From: Monodelphis domestica
Taxonomy: Eukaryota; Chordata; Mammalia; Didelphimorphia; Didelphidae
Length of the DNA: 64,000 nt
Direction of reading: 5' to 3'
Assembly: GCF_027887165.1 (NCBI RefSeq)
Contig: NC_077228.1
Span: 212,525,635-212,589,634 of the forward strand
Position numbers and translations under genes: made by a program
In this document: positions 10,533-23,034 of the stretch, piece by piece
Numbering within the stretch: the stretch's first letter is position 1
How the letters are laid out: each line of letters begins with the position of its first letter
Notes under the pieces: generated by a model
Seen by the model: only the letters and a program-made list of their open reading frames with translations
The model's database searches: none
Told to the model about the DNA's origin: nothing

Positions 10533-10735
10533 CAGGAGGCAGCTGGGTGGCTCAGGGGTTTGAGAATCAGGCCTAGAGACAAGAGGCCCTGGATTCAAAG
10601 CTGACCTCAGACACTTCATAGCTGTGTGACCCTGGGCAAGTCACTCAACCCCCATTGCCTAGCCCTTACTGATCTTCTTCTTTGAAACTGATACTTAGTA
10701 TCAATTCCAAGACAGGATGTAGATTTTTTAAAAAA
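10533..10735 (+). repeat. CORE-SINE
   Basis: A full plus copy preceded by an A run. Head GGCAGCTGGGTGGCTCAGGG; tail diverged (GATACTTAGTATCAATTCC). Confidence 0.88.
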
Positions 10736-10832
10736 AGATAAAGGTATAGTTTATTATATTTTCCATTGGAGGGATCTTCTCTCTGAGAAATTATGAGAAT
10801 TGCTTTCTGAATTTCTTTAAAATTTTATTCTT

Positions 10833-11035
10833 GGGGGCAGGTGGGTGGCTCAGTGGATAGAGAGCCAGGCCTAGAGATGGGAAGTCCTAGGTTCAAATTT
10901 GGCCCCAGATAGGCCTAGCTGAGTGATCCTGGGCAAGTCACTTAACTCCCATTGCCTAGCCCTTCCTGTTCTTCAGCCCTGGAGCCAATACACAGTATTG
11001 ATTCTAAGATGGAAGGTAAGAGTTGAAAAACAAAC
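10833..11035 (+). repeat. CORE-SINE
   Basis: A full plus copy ending CAGTATTGATTCTAAGATGG and an A/C-rich tail. Confidence 0.9.
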
Positions 11036-11259
11036 AAAGGAAGAACAATCTGGATAAATAATCTAAATAGCTTTCATTTAAAAAAGAAATCCTCCACATA
11101 TAAAAAGTTTCTCTCCTCCCCTACTTATATTAAATGTAAAGGAAGGGGAGACAGCCTCAATTCCTCAAAAAACAAACAAACAATAGTCCTGGCCCTAAGG
11201 GAATTTTCTCTTTGAAAACTCCCAGTTACAGACAGAGACATTCACCTAAAATCCAAGGG

Positions 11260-11870
11260 CCAGCCTCAGGTTTCCTTATCAGTAAAATGGAGATAATGAT
11301 AGCATTTGCCTCACAAAAGTCATGGTGAGGCTCAAATTAAATAATGTGTACAGGGCTTTGTAAAACTTGGCACAGACTGGCTACTCCCACCCAGGCTGCA
11401 GTTAAAGAGACTTTACAAGGGACTTCCATTGGGGACCTACAGAGGGATGGGTAAATAGACAAGAATTATTTCCCCACTCTCATTCTGAACCAGGAATTCA
11501 TGGCCAGTGAGTCTGTGGATAGATTTTAGGAGATAGGACATGAGGAAAAAAAAAATTCGTTTTTATTTTCACGACCTTTTAACTGAAATTTAGTACATTC
11601 TCCAATAATCTAGGAAGATGGACAACAAAACAATATTCTGAGATCCATGATATAAAAAATGGTTTAAAAAAATGGTTAAGATTTGGCCTAAAATGGTGAC
11701 CCAGTGAATAGGCTTGGAGTTGAGAGGACCTGGATTCAAATTTTATCTCAGACACTTTTTAGCAGTGTGACTCTGGGCAAGTCACTTAACCCCCATTTGC
11801 TTTTTGGCCCTTCTATTTTAGAGTTGTTACTAAGAAAGTACAGGTTAAATTAAAAACAAAAACAAAAAAA
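11260..11870 (+). repeat. MIR-type fragment, unassigned sequence, CORE-SINE
   Basis: MIR 3' part at 11,263-11,375 (CCTTATCAGTAAAATGGAGA). 11,380-11,685 is unassigned. A diverged plus CORE-SINE spans 11,690-11,870 (TGTGACTCTGGGCAAGTCAC). Confidence 0.65.
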
Positions 11871-12977
11871 ACCTGGCCCAAATTAACCAAATAAGGCCCT
11901 CAAAGGAACCCTTACTTCTCAAGGGGATTTAAATCATAAAGTTATAAACAAAATCTTTTTTCCAAGGTGTGTAGAAATATTTTCTTTTAAAAAGAAATTA
12001 TAAAAATTTACACATAAGAATTTTCTTTCTCAAAGAAGCCCCCAAATAATTTAATGTTATTTATTCCGTGGGAACTATTCTTCCAATATCAGCAACTTAG
12101 TACTCATACATATTCAGATTTCTTCTTTCATTCATATTTTAAATCCCAGGGCTTTCATACCCTCCTTGTGAGCTTCAATTAGATGTCCACAGTTAAGATA
12201 TCATAACACTATCTTGAAAGGTCATGGGTGTCCACATATATGGATTTGTACCAAAAAGAATGGGATTGGACACGTCCCCGGGGTCCCAGATGGCAGCACT
12301 TCATCTACTTGCAATAATAAAGTGGTTTACAGAATGAAGCTCCCCGAAAAAAGCCCAGAGCCTAGATCAAAGTGAGAGACCGGGCTAATTATGCCATAGC
12401 ATCTCCCAAATTGTGGGGTGCCCACTCCTGCTTATAAACCTCTCCCTCTTATTTATAGGGAAAGGACTCTCCCCACACACCAGCTTGGGGGAAGGGACCT
12501 CTAGGATCTTGATTCCAGATCTAAAGCTATAAAAAGGCTTTGGCTACAGGGGAAATTGAGAATGGGGAACAAGAACTGTCCATTCTTCCTCTAGGAGAAA
12601 AAAAGAGTAACTCAGGTGGCATTCCCCCCACGGATGGTTTCAGGTCTACTGTAATTTTGTTTATAGGCTGGTTTTTGGAGGATTGGGGAGAGAGCAACAG
12701 AATTCTGAGCTGGCACCAGGGAATAATATTCCTGGCTTCCTAGGCTTCCCCCCAATAAATGATCTCACCCATCTACCCAAAACACAGCACTCACAAGGCA
12801 CATTCAGGCAACACTAACTTGAAGAATGACTTCCAGACTTGAGGAATAAAAAAGGAAAGTCTACCTCCAAGACAAATAAGCTGTTTCTACCCAACAAGCA
12901 AGCACTCTTCAGAATCAGTTTCCACATCCCAACCACTCCCCTCCCTTTCCCTTTCCCTCTCAATCCCACACACTCAC
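11871..12977. other. LLGL2: Unassigned sequence downstream of LLGL2 exon 2
   Basis: No repeat that I can name in about 1.1 kb. 12,240-12,560 has some LTR-like composition (AATAAAGTGG, TATAAAAAGGC) but no pair of ends, so I do not call it. It is intron sequence just 3' of exon 2. Confidence 0.4.
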
Positions 12978-13052
12978 CTTGTTAAACTTAAAGAGATCTT
13001 GTTTCAGTCGCTCCCGGGCCTGGTCATGTCCAGATCTTAAGAACCTTCTCAT
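12978..13052 (-). CDS. LLGL2: LLGL2 first coding exon (exon 2), 25 codons
   Basis: The start codon is at 13,052. The exon encodes 25 residues beginning MRRFLRSGHDQARERLK and ending FKFNK. I recall the human N-terminus as MRRFLRPGHDPVRERLK...FQFNK, so the match is close along the whole exon. It ends at a consensus donor (CAAG|GTGAGT) in phase 0, as expected. This N-terminal segment comes before the first WD40 repeats of the beta-propeller. It is the only LLGL2 coding sequence I found in the window. A longer open frame continues upstream of this ATG, but that part is UTR and intron, not extra protein. Confidence 0.95.
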
Positions 13053-13085
13053 TTCTCCTTGGCTCCTGGCTGACCCACCAATGAC
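13053..13085 (-). other. LLGL2: LLGL2 exon 2, 5' UTR part
   Basis: The 33 bases before the ATG follow a pyrimidine tract ending CTCTCTCCAG at 13,086, the best acceptor nearby. The exon therefore starts at 13,085 and contributes a short leader before the coding sequence. The acceptor is read by eye; no transcript is available. Confidence 0.7.
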
Positions 13086-14069
13086 CTGGAGAGAGACCCC
13101 AAAATTCCAGGTTTGAAGTGGGGCAAAATATTCCTGATCATGGATAAAAACCCAACTCAACAGCCCCCTGGGGAATCTCGGTGGGTACCCCAGAGCCCAC
13201 AACAGCGACACAAGTTACAGCAATCCTTTCACCAGGGTTGAATGGCCACAGGTTCTTTCCTTTACTTTCCAGAGTGAATGAATAGCCCAGAGAATTCCAG
13301 CCTCACCCTCTGCTAACCCATATAACAACTCCTCCCCTCCTTGGTCCGGTCTGCCCGTTGTGGTCCTTCAGGATAACAAGCCTGGGAAAACAACTGAGAA
13401 ATAAGCACTGATGCCACCTGTTTTGGATCTGAAGTAACTAATTTATCTGGTAACTAGGAAAATTTGAGGAAGGGGGGTGGGGGTGGGTGTCATTTAACTT
13501 GACTTTATAGGTACAATTCTGCTCAGCAAGATGGCCCTGTACTGCCTGAAAGTTAATTGTTAACTTGAAAAAAACACAAGGCTTTAGTTTCATAGAAAGG
13601 GAGACTACCTATGTAGATGGGAGTGCTAATGCAATAGCTTTCTTTATTTTTTTTCTTTAACTGGAAACTCAATGATCAACAAACTAAAATATTTCCAGAT
13701 ATAAAGAACAGAGAAGATTGTATAAGAAACTAAATTTGTTATGTAAAACAATTTTTAAAACCCCCAACAAATACACATTGAGTTCAACAAACTAGTAAGG
13801 ACAATGCTTTGTGTCCCATTTTTAAATTCTGACCATTAAAATTTTTTTATCTTTTTTTCCTCTATCATAATATACACTAATTACTTCTTCTCCATTCATC
13901 TCCTTAACCTCCTCTCCACCTTATTCTCAGCAGAAACCCTTCCTTGAAAGAAATATATATGAGAAACTTAACCTGAAGTTTTTCATATACATACATATGT
14001 AATAATAAAATGAAAGTTTCTAGAAAAACCCATCCCTTGCACACATTTTTCAAAGATCTAAAAAGGGTA
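13086..14069. other. LLGL2: LLGL2 intron 1, exon-proximal part
   Basis: About 1 kb without a recognisable SINE, AT-rich after 13,600, with no coding signal. A G-rich run lies at 13,470-13,490. Confidence 0.5.
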
Positions 14070-14275
14070 CCAGGGAGCGGTTGGGTGGCTCAGGGGATGG
14101 AGAGCTAGGCCTAGAACCTTGGTTGTAGGTTCAAATCTGGCCTCAGACACTTCCTAGCTATGTGACCCTGGACACTTTGCTTAACTCCACTGTCTAGCCT
14201 TTACCACTCTTCTGCCTTGGAGCCAATAATAGTATTAATTCTAAGACAGAATGAAGGTAAGGGTTTAAAAATAAA
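14070..14275 (+). repeat. CORE-SINE
   Basis: Full plus copy; tail TAATTCTAAGACAGAATG somewhat diverged. Confidence 0.85.
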
Positions 14276-14284
14276 AAGGGTATC

Positions 14285-16330
14285 AGATGAAATCAACATC
14301 AAGAAAACTAAAGAGAAACAAGAGTAAGCACTTCAATCAGCTCAGGGCTGTACAAAAAGCCAGAAGCCTCCAGTGCTGAAAAGGGAGGTCCTAGGTAGGA
14401 TGCTATAGAAAGGCTGGAAGACTCCAGGGACCCCAGAGCCTGCTAGAGCTCTGAGCACAAGGGAAGGAAAAGCCCAGCAGCAGAATCACAGGAAATCAGA
14501 GACTAGGATACATTCAAGAGTACAAAAGAGATCAAACCATAGACTAGGCACCAAGCCCCAAACCAAGAACTGAGGCTGCATATATGAGGGAAAACATACA
14601 CAGAAACATGGGGTCAAGAGATGTCCCAAAGGTAAACACAAAAGAGAGCAACTCCACAACTATAAACAGTCTCAGAAAAACAAAAATATCTCCGGCAAAG
14701 GCTACAAGAGCAGCTAAAAGAAATGAAAAGGGAAAAAATGAAATTATGAGTGAGGGTTCTGGAAGAAAGAATTAGAATAGATTTTTTTAATTTTAATTTT
14801 TAAAAAACATTTTCCCATGTTTATATGATTCATTTTCTTTCCTTCCCCTCTTCCCACCCCCTTCCCAGAGCTGACAAGAAATTCCACTGGGTTATACAAA
14901 TGTTATCACTTGATACCTATTTCCATACTGTTCGTTTTTGCAATAGAGCAAATTGAAGATTTTTTAAAAAATATTCATAGCTGTGCTCTTTGTGGTGGCA
15001 AAAAATTGGAAAATGAGGGGATGCCCTTCAATTGAGGAATGGCTAAACAAATTGTGGTATATGTTGGTGATGGAATATTACTGTGCTCAAAAGAATAATA
15101 AAGTGGAGGAATTCCATGGGGATTGGAACAACCAGGAATTGATGCAGAGTGAGAGGAGCAGAACCAGGAAAACACTGTACACAGAGACTGATACACTGTG
15201 GCACAATTGAATGTAATGGACTTCTCCATTAGTGGCAATGCAGTGATCCTGACTGAACAACCCGGAGGGATCTAGGAGAAAAAACACTATCCACATTCAG
15301 AGGAAAACTGTGGGAGTAAAAACAGAAGAAAAATAACTGCTGAAATACATGGGTCGAGGGGATGTTTGGGGATGTAGACTCTAAATGATAATCCTAGTGC
15401 AAACATCAACAACATGGAAATAGGTTCTGATCAAGGACACAAGTCATAGCCAATGAAATTGCGCATCAGTTGCGGGAAGGATGGGTGGAGGGGAGGGAGG
15501 GAAATAAAGTGATTATTGTAGCCAAAAAATATATATACATATATACATATTTTTTAAAAATAACTAAAAAAAAAAAACCTTACTCGAGTATCTGACACCT
15601 TGAAATTTATAACAGATCAAACATAACTGACTAATAGACAAAAAAAATACTGTCAGAATCAACAGACTTAAAAAAAAGAAGAATATGTCTATCAAAAGCA
15701 AGCAACTACCTAGAAATCAGGTTAGGGAAAGAGAATTTAAGAATAAGACCTCCTGAAAACCAACCAAACAACCCTGAACACTGTATTTCAAGAAAATAGA
15801 CCAGATCTATTAGAGGCAGAGGCAAAGTGAACACAGAAATGATCCTTTTGAAATAAACTTCAAATTAAGAACATCTAGGAATGTCATAAATCCAAGTGCT
15901 TCCAAGTCAAAGGAGATATATACTACAAGCAACTAGGAGGAAAGAATTCAAATAACCAGAAAAAACAAGTCAAGATTCTATAAGACAGCATCAAAAACTA
16001 TAAAGGAGAAAAACTTGAAGCATTATACTATGGAATAAGATATTCCCCAAAGGCAAAGGACAAAGACTTCGTTTGCAACTAAGCTCAAGTTATCCTACAG
16101 AAGGAAAAAAAATAGACATTTAACAGAACAAAACATAAAGAAACTCCTAGGGTACCTTGAGCTGGTGGACATAAACTGGTTGGAAAAATAGGGAAAGAAA
16201 GGATCCTATCAAACTCTATGAGACAAATATGGTCCTAATGTCTAAATCAGAGAGGGTGAAAATAGAGAAAAAAAACCAGAGACCAATACTTCTGGTGACA
16301 ATGACCTTTTTTGGGTAGCAAAAACACAAA
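14285..16330 (+). repeat. Old L1 5'/ORF1 region with nested L1 3' ends
   Basis: 14,285-14,780 and 15,570-16,330 resemble marsupial L1 5' and ORF1 sequence (CTATGGAATAAGATATTCCC, CAAGTGCTTCCAAGTCAAAG). Two 3' ends sit between them: a minus piece at 14,785-14,955 and a plus piece at 14,955-15,545 (GGCAAAAAATTGGAAAATG ... GGAATTCCATGGGGATTGG), each with its own A/T end. Open frames here are L1 remnants. Confidence 0.7.
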
Positions 16331-16800
16331 CAAAAACTGTCAACAAAGGGGATGATCATCAGATGGGGAATGGCTGGACCAATTAAGGTGTGTGAATGTA
16401 ATAGAACATGATCATGACAGAAGAAATTATAAAAAGTATGGATTCAGAGCAACCTGGGAAGACTTGCATAAAACGATTTATGGAATCAGGGAACAATTTA
16501 TACAATGATATTATTATTAAGGAAAACAAGTTTGGCCATTGTGTTGAACAGTTCTGAAATCTTTCAATCATAACTCCAGAAGACTGATGGTAGAATCACG
16601 AATTAAATCTCTTGGTAAAGGGTGATAGACTAGAGGTACAGAGAGATAGACTACTCTTATTTGTTTGCCTCAGTTTCTTTATTTGTAGAAGTGGGAATAT
16701 TTTATATCATAGACTTCCCAGGAGAAAATGAGATATTTGTAAAGCACTTCGCAAACCTCAAAGCGTTATGTAAAGGATAGTTATTATTGTGTAATAATTA
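16331..16800 (+). repeat. L1 3' fragment and MIR-type end
   Basis: 16,335-16,620 is a very diverged L1 3' region (GGGAATGGCTGGACCAATT). 16,660-16,800 is a MIR-type 3' end (TGCCTCAGTTTCTTTATTTG, GTAAAGCACTTCGCAAACCT). Confidence 0.6.
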
Positions 16801-17144
16801 TATATGTAATATATAATCATAATATTCTTTGAATAGTGAAAGGTTGGTTCGTTGTTTATTAAAGTCATAAGAAAAAAATAGAAATAGTCCAGCAAATCAA
16901 GACAGTGGAGTCAACAGAGAATGCATGTCTGATTCTGCATCTCTAGTTCTGTGCCAAGATGTGGGAGGTAAGTTTGTTTCATCATCAGTCTTTTGAAGTC
17001 CTGACTTTGGTCAGAGTTTTGAGATATTTGAGAATTGTCCCATCCTCATCCCTTTGCTATTGGGGTCACTGAATAAATTTGCTTTCTCTCAGCTTACTTC
17101 TCTCTGCATCCATTCATCTAAGTATTTCTTTATTTCTCTTTGAA

Positions 17145-17475
17145 AACTCATTGCTTATGCAATGGTTCAGGACAATTCTGAGGGACTTGGGAGAAAGGCT
17201 ATTCACATCCATGAGGAAGAACTGTGGGAGTAGAAACACAGAAGAAAAACTGTCTGATCACATGGGTCAATGGGGATATGACTGGGGATGTAGACAATCA
17301 CCCTAGTGCAAATATTAATAATATGGAAATAGTTCTTGATCAGTGACATATGTAAAACCCAGTGGAATTGCGTGTTAACTACGGGAGGGGGTGGGGAAGG
17401 GAGGAAAAGAACATGAATCTTGTATCCATGGAAAAATATTCTAAATTAATTAAATAAAATATTTCAAAAAAAGAA
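17145..17475 (+). repeat. L1 3' end
   Basis: ACAATTCTGAGGGACTTGGG through AACCCAGTGGAATTGCGTG and a terminal A-rich tract. Confidence 0.8.
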
Positions 17476-17489
17476 AGAAAATTCATTGC

Positions 17490-17990
17490 TTATTGTGCAG
17501 AAAATCTATAACATTCAAAGGTCACAATTTCTTCAGGGATTCTCCCAGTGGCTTTGTTCTCATCCAGCCCCTTTCCCAGTCTCTCTAGACATAAACAGAA
17601 AAAGGCCAGTTGCTCAGAAATGATAATGGGGAAGAGAAGGGAAATATTGGCAATACTTGCATTAGCCAACCCCCCAGGGATAGTTATTTCTAAATTCAGC
17701 AAAGGATGTCCCCCAAAATTCCAAGGGGAAAGGCCATATCTTTCCAGCCAAACAATATCTCTAGTAACAAAAGCAGAAAACAGGTTACCCTCACCCTCAA
17801 ATTGTGATTTTAGAGTAAAATATCCTGGGATAAAGCAAGCTTTACCGGAGGTGACCTGGGGGGGCGTTAATTCCATTGCTGGACATGCTAGAAATTTCTA
17901 CAATTGCTGTGGGTACTATAGTAGTGGGTACTGGGGGAGGGGGTGAGAAAGCATGGAGTGACCCACTATAGACATATGGTATTAGTAGGA
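17490..17990. other. Unassigned stretch, open on both strands
   Basis: A 128-codon minus frame and a 132-codon plus frame overlap here, with no repeat that I recognise. See the finding. It may be the worn inside of an old element or chance. Confidence 0.3.
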
Positions 17991-17999
17991 AGGCTATTT

Positions 18000-18740
18000 G
18001 GCTTGGAACCAGTAGAAATGGGGGTTCCAGTTCTCCCATTAGCTAACTACATGCTCTTGGGAAAATCACTAACTCTGGGCAGAAAGGGCTTGAACCAGCT
18101 GATCTTCTGCTCTAACATTCTGGGATTCAAAGGAAAATGAAAACATTCCAATTCAGTGCTTGTGACCCATGATTGGAACCCTGGGTGCTTCTCCAACTGT
18201 GTCTGTTCCCCCTACCTTCCCCTGGCCCCAGAGCAACTTTCTAAAATTAGCTCTTTAAGATTAGACTTGGCAGAGCTGGAATCATGGGCGGGCTTCTTCT
18301 ATCCATTAGCTAGCACTTCTGGGCTGCTGCAGCCCTATGCTTAGTGGACGTGTATTTAGGAAATGGGAACTCATTTTCCTATTAGTCTGAATGAAATAGC
18401 AGAAAATTGTAAGCAACTGTAGACAGTGAAAAAGCAGGCCTGGGTTCAAACCCCAATCTGCTTCTTACTCCCTTTGTGCCCATTGGAAACTCATGACCTT
18501 CTTTAGGCCCCAATTTCCTCATTTATAAAATGAAGGGATGGGGTAGCTGGGTGGCTCAATGGATGGAGAGTCAGGCCTAGAGATGGGAGGTCCTGGGTTC
18601 AAATCTGACCTCAGACTTCCCAGCTGTGTGACCCTGGGCAAGTCACTTGACCCCCATTGCCTAGCCCTTACCACGCTTCTGCCTTGGAGCCAATACACAG
18701 TATTGATTCCAAGATGGAAGGTAAGGGTTTTTAAAAAATC
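18000..18740 (+). repeat. Two MIR-type fragments and a CORE-SINE
   Basis: MIR-like at 18,000-18,140. A second MIR-type copy at 18,425-18,539 ends at TTTATAAAATGAAGGGAT, where a full plus CORE-SINE (18,540-18,740) begins. Confidence 0.75.
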
Positions 18741-18969
18741 AACAGGGTAGGGGCAGAAGGAAGGAGGGGGGTGGGGGGGGGAGAGATAGAATGAGAATGA
18801 ATGAAGGGACTGAACTAGGAATTCTGAACTCTTTTTTTGGGTCACAGACTCTTTTGGTAAACCTCTTCTCAGAATTTTTTTAAATGCATAAAACATAGGA
18901 TTATAAAAGAAACCAATCATATTAAAACACAGACATTGCAATATTTATTTGTTTAAGCCGATTACTATT
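18741..18969 (-). repeat. G-rich run and old interspersed repeat
   Basis: A G run at 18,765-18,782 could form a quadruplex. 18,835-18,945 is the minus copy of an old family also seen at 30,405, 39,345 and 45,825. Confidence 0.55.
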
Positions 18970-19160
18970 ATTAAAACTTCTGTCTTAGAATTGATATTAC
19001 AAGCATTGGTTCCAAAGAAGAGCGGTAAGGCAATGGGGATTAAGTGACTTCCAAGGTTACCAGCTAGGAAATGTCTGAGACCACATTTGAATCCAGGACC
19101 TCCTATTTCCAGGCCTGGTTCTCTATCCACGGGAATCACCCAGCTAGCTACCTCTCGAAA
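18970..19160 (-). repeat. CORE-SINE
   Basis: A diverged minus copy with short internal losses; TTTGAATCCAGGACCTCCTA and head complement retained. Confidence 0.8.
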
Positions 19161-20347
19161 TACTTTAAAAGGCAAGAATCTCTGGATCTCTGAGGTCTCC
19201 CCACCAGCTGAACCTATGAAATATGAACTCCACCACTCACGACAAGCAAAATTCTTATCATTTCTAAAACCTAATATAATGGGGGTGGGTGGGGGGGAAG
19301 GAGAAGGGATGGGGGCATTAACTATTGTTTTTGGATTTTCTGTGCCACTCTGCTTCTTCCATCATAATTATGGGCATCTAAACCATAGCCTTCTCAATGC
19401 TTGATTTAGCTTTGGCTCTAAGCTTTTACAAACCCAAATGCAAAGAGCAAGAAAGAGTTCAAAGAAAAATGAAGCAAAATGAATACCAGCTTATATTTGC
19501 ACAGCTCATATTTGCATAGAGTATTGCATGGGGAACCATTTAGTAAATGGTAAAAACACTTCCCCTTCTTTCTGGATTGTAAATACTGTCATATTTAATA
19601 TTACTCGCTAGGGGCCTGCTAGGGAGTTGGCTGGCTTAGAGTCCTAAGGTCAGTTCCCAACTTCAGATGGGCTGGATGCCAAGAGCCCATAGTTGGTTAT
19701 TTGGAACCATAGAAACCATGTTACACACTGGCTAAGGTCTCAGGTCTACTAAGGTCTCCAAAATCCATACTATCCTACTCCGATGTCACAAAAAGGTGGA
19801 GGGAAACTGGTTTTCTAAGGATGGGCCAAGTAGGTCCTGCTTCAAACTTCAAGCTTCCACCGTGAGCCTAGATGACAGACAGGTGTTTTGTCCAAGGACC
19901 TCCAGCCTATCTAAGTTTCATCACAAAATGGAAAAAAAAAAAACCCTTTTTTTGGCAATGGCAACTCATAGACTGTCCCCTTAGGTACAATGGAGCTTTA
20001 AACTGATTTTGTGAAGAACACTGACACTAATGAAATTACTAATCTTCTGAAATACTATTAATGCTAGTCTAAAGTCCCAGTAAGACTGAATTTCTTTGGG
20101 TCCTGAGGTAGGAGAGGAATGGGATGCTAATGGATAAGATGGAGCAACAGGGAAAGTATAGATACTTTAGTATCCTGGAGGAGGCTTAGGAGGGTCTGGG
20201 GAGAAGGTTCTAAAACTTCTCAAAACAGAGCTAAAGTTTAATAAAGGAAGGCTTCAGGAAATGACCCACTATGGTCCAAGATTATCCAGGTCCTACTCCA
20301 GCAAAAATCTGAAACTCACACCAGATCAAATAATGATCAAGAAATCC
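19161..20347. other. LLGL2: Unassigned intronic sequence
   Basis: About 1.2 kb without a repeat or gene that I can name. A G-rich run lies at 19,281-19,310. Confidence 0.45.
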
Positions 20348-20545
20348 AAGCAGCAGCTGGGTGGCTCAGTGGATGGAGAACCAAGCCCAGAGATGGGAGG
20401 TCCTGGGTTCAAATGTGTGTGGCCTCAGATACTTCTCAGCTGTGTGACCCTGGACAAGTTACTTGACCCCCATTGTCTAGCCCTTACCACTCTTCTGCCT
20501 TGGAACCAACACAGTAAATGCTTTTGTTTTTGTTTTAAATTGTCT
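20348..20545 (+). repeat. CORE-SINE, tail truncated
   Basis: A plus copy losing the last ~40 bases after CTTGGAACCAACACAGTAAA. A separate tail-like piece (ACAGTATTGATTCTAAGATGG minus its last base) occurs at 20,651-20,670, after a TA run. Confidence 0.8.
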
Positions 20546-21204
20546 ACAAGACCATGTTATGTTGAATTTTTATAAGAAATATATCAATAATTAAAAAACT
20601 TAATTAACCTTTCGAATGTTTTCCCCCTTTTTTGTATATATATATATACACAGTATTGATTCTAAGATGGAAGGCAAGGGAAAGGAAGGAAGGAAGGAAG
20701 AGAAGAAAGAAATTATAGCAAGTGACTCCTTTTACCTCAAAATTGCAAAAAAAAAACAAACAAAAAAAACCAAGAAAACAGCAGTTAGAAACTCCTTGGA
20801 GATAGGAAAAGGGGCTACTAGCAAAGCCAAGTCCAATCTAGGCAAGCATTCATACAATCTCAACTACAGAGAGAGCAGACATTCTAGCTTGTAAGGTTCT
20901 ATGTCCAGAGGCAGCAAGAGCAGGTCGTTCCCAACCAACCCACCCCCCAAAATTCCAGGGTGGAGATAATGGAAGTCCAGGGCACCCCAGGCAGCTCTAA
21001 GTCTTTTCCCAAAATGCCATGGCAGGTCTTGAATCTAGCCCAGTGAACCTCAAAGATCCAGAGGGGCCTAACCTTGGAAAACTGAAGTCAAGTAGGGTTA
21101 ACCACAGAAGGGGGAGGGGGGGGGGGGGATTCTGACCTTGTCCCAAAGCCAATTCAGAAACTAATTCTAGAGAAGAAGGAGTAAATCCAAGAAAATAGGG
21201 ACTC
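20546..21204. other. LLGL2: Simple repeats and unassigned sequence
   Basis: (TA)n at 20,637-20,650, (GGAA)n near 20,680-20,700 and a G run at 21,111-21,129. No gene. Confidence 0.5.
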
Positions 21205-22985
21205 AAAAATTATTTTCATAGAACTAGAAAAAACAACAACAAAGTTCATCTGGAAGAACAAAAAGGCTACAAATATCAAGGGAATTTATTTAAAAATATA
21301 AAGGAAGGAGGCCTGGCCATATCAGATATTAAACTATACTCTAAAATAGTAATCATCAAAACAATCTGGTACTGGCTAAGAAACAAGAGTGGTGGATCAA
21401 TGGAATAAATTAGGTAATCAACACATGACAGTTAATGTCCATAACAAACTAGCATTCCATAGGCCCAAAGATCCAAGCTTTTGGGGAAAGAGCTCATTCT
21501 TTGACAAAAACTGCTGGGAAAATTGGGAAACAGTATGGCAGACTAGGCATCTCACACCATACACCAGGATAAAGTCAAAATGGATACTTGATCTAGAAAT
21601 AAAGGGTGACACCATAAATGAATTAGGGGAACATGGAAAAGTTTAGGTGTCAGACTCATGAATAAGAGAACTTGTGATCAAACAAGACACAGAAACATGA
21701 AACAGATCATTTTGATTACATTAAAATTTTTGTACAAATAAAGCCAATGCAACCAAGATTAGAAGGCAAACAACAAATGTTGGGGAAAATTTTATAGCAA
21801 GTGTCTCTGACAAAAGCTTATTTCTAAAACAGAGAACTGTGTCAAATTCTTAAGAATAGAAAGCATTTCCAAATTTTAAAAAATGGTAAAAGGATATGAA
21901 TAGGTAGTTCTCAGGAGAAATCCAAACAATCCATAGTCATATGAAAAAATGCTCCAAATAGCTATTGATTAGAGAAATACAAATTAAAACAGCTCTGAGA
22001 TATCACCTCACATTTCAGATTGGCTAATGTGACCAAAAAGGAAATCTTGATGGCAACTATAAGGAGCCTGGATATTTTTATTTTGTTTTGGGTTAGAGGT
22101 AGCAGAGTTCATGTATACTCATACCAGGGTAAAAAGATTGTCTTGTCTTGTCTTTATAATCTACTTAACAAAATATGCCCTTGAGATACCTTCAGAATGT
22201 AAATGGTACAATAGCAAATAAACAGATTTGCATAAAAAAAAGAGGGGCAGAGAAAAAATTAGGACACTAATACAGTGTTGGTGGTACTGTGCACAGATAC
22301 AACCATTCTGGAGAGCAATGTGAAACCAGGTTCAAAGGACTACAAAACTATGTATATTCTTTAACATAGAAATACCACAATTGGGTCAAGAAGATAAGGG
22401 AAAAGGAGCTACCTGTGCCAAAATATTTTTAGCAGCTCTTTTTGTAGTGGCAAAGAATTGGAAACTGAGGGGTTGTCCATCCTTTGGGGAATGGATGAAC
22501 CATTTTTGGTATATGGTTATAATGGAATATTATTACATCCTAAGGAACAATGAACAGGATGAGTTCAGAAAAACCTGGAAAGACTTATATGAAGTGACAC
22601 AAAGTGAAATGAGCAGAACAAGGAGAACAATGTATACAGTAACAGAAATATTATATGATGATCAATGGCAAAGGACTACACTATTCTCAGCAAAGCAAAT
22701 CTTCCAGATAACCACAAGGGACTCATGATGAAAATGCCAAAGAAGGAATAGTGGGAGTCTAGATGAAGAAAAAAGCATGCCATCTTCTACTAAATTTCCC
22801 TTTTTTCTATTGTATGTATTATATTGTATATGTTTTCTATTGTATATGATACAGGTATTCTATTGTGACATGAGCAAGATAGGAATATGTATAATAAGAA
22901 AACATGGGCATAACCTGTTACCAGACTATTTATTGCTGGAAGGGGAGACAGAGGAATAAAATCTGAATTTTAAAAGGTCAAAAAT
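21205..22985 (+). repeat. L1, 3' part of ORF2 and 3' UTR
   Basis: The order matches the end of L1 ORF2: AAAGTTCATCTGGAAGAACA, GAGGCCTGGCCATATCAGAT, ATCTGGTACTGGCTAAG, then GTTGGTGGTACTGTGCACAG, GAATGGATGAACCATTTTTG and the 3' UTR. The reverse-transcriptase core is missing (5'-truncated). The body is interrupted by about 200 non-L1 bases at 22,035-22,240. Confidence 0.85.
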
Positions 22986-23034
22986 TGTTTCTATATGTAA
23001 TAGAAAAAAATTGGGAGGAAAAAAAAAGAATTAT

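Noticed and set aside
12240-12760. LTR-like composition with TATAAAAAG and AATAAAG
   Set aside because: No terminal dinucleotides, target duplication or second copy could be matched; too weak to call.
1-12977. Search for LLGL2 exon 3 (expected to continue TVEHGF...)
   Set aside because: No minus-strand segment with a matching peptide was seen; it probably lies left of the window.
12960-13211. 83-codon frame including the LLGL2 start
   Set aside because: Residues before MRRFLR are UTR and intron, and those after FKFNK run past the donor.
21389-22728. Plus frames of 85-115 codons
   Set aside because: They are decayed L1 ORF2 3' pieces, recognisable by motif order; not host genes.
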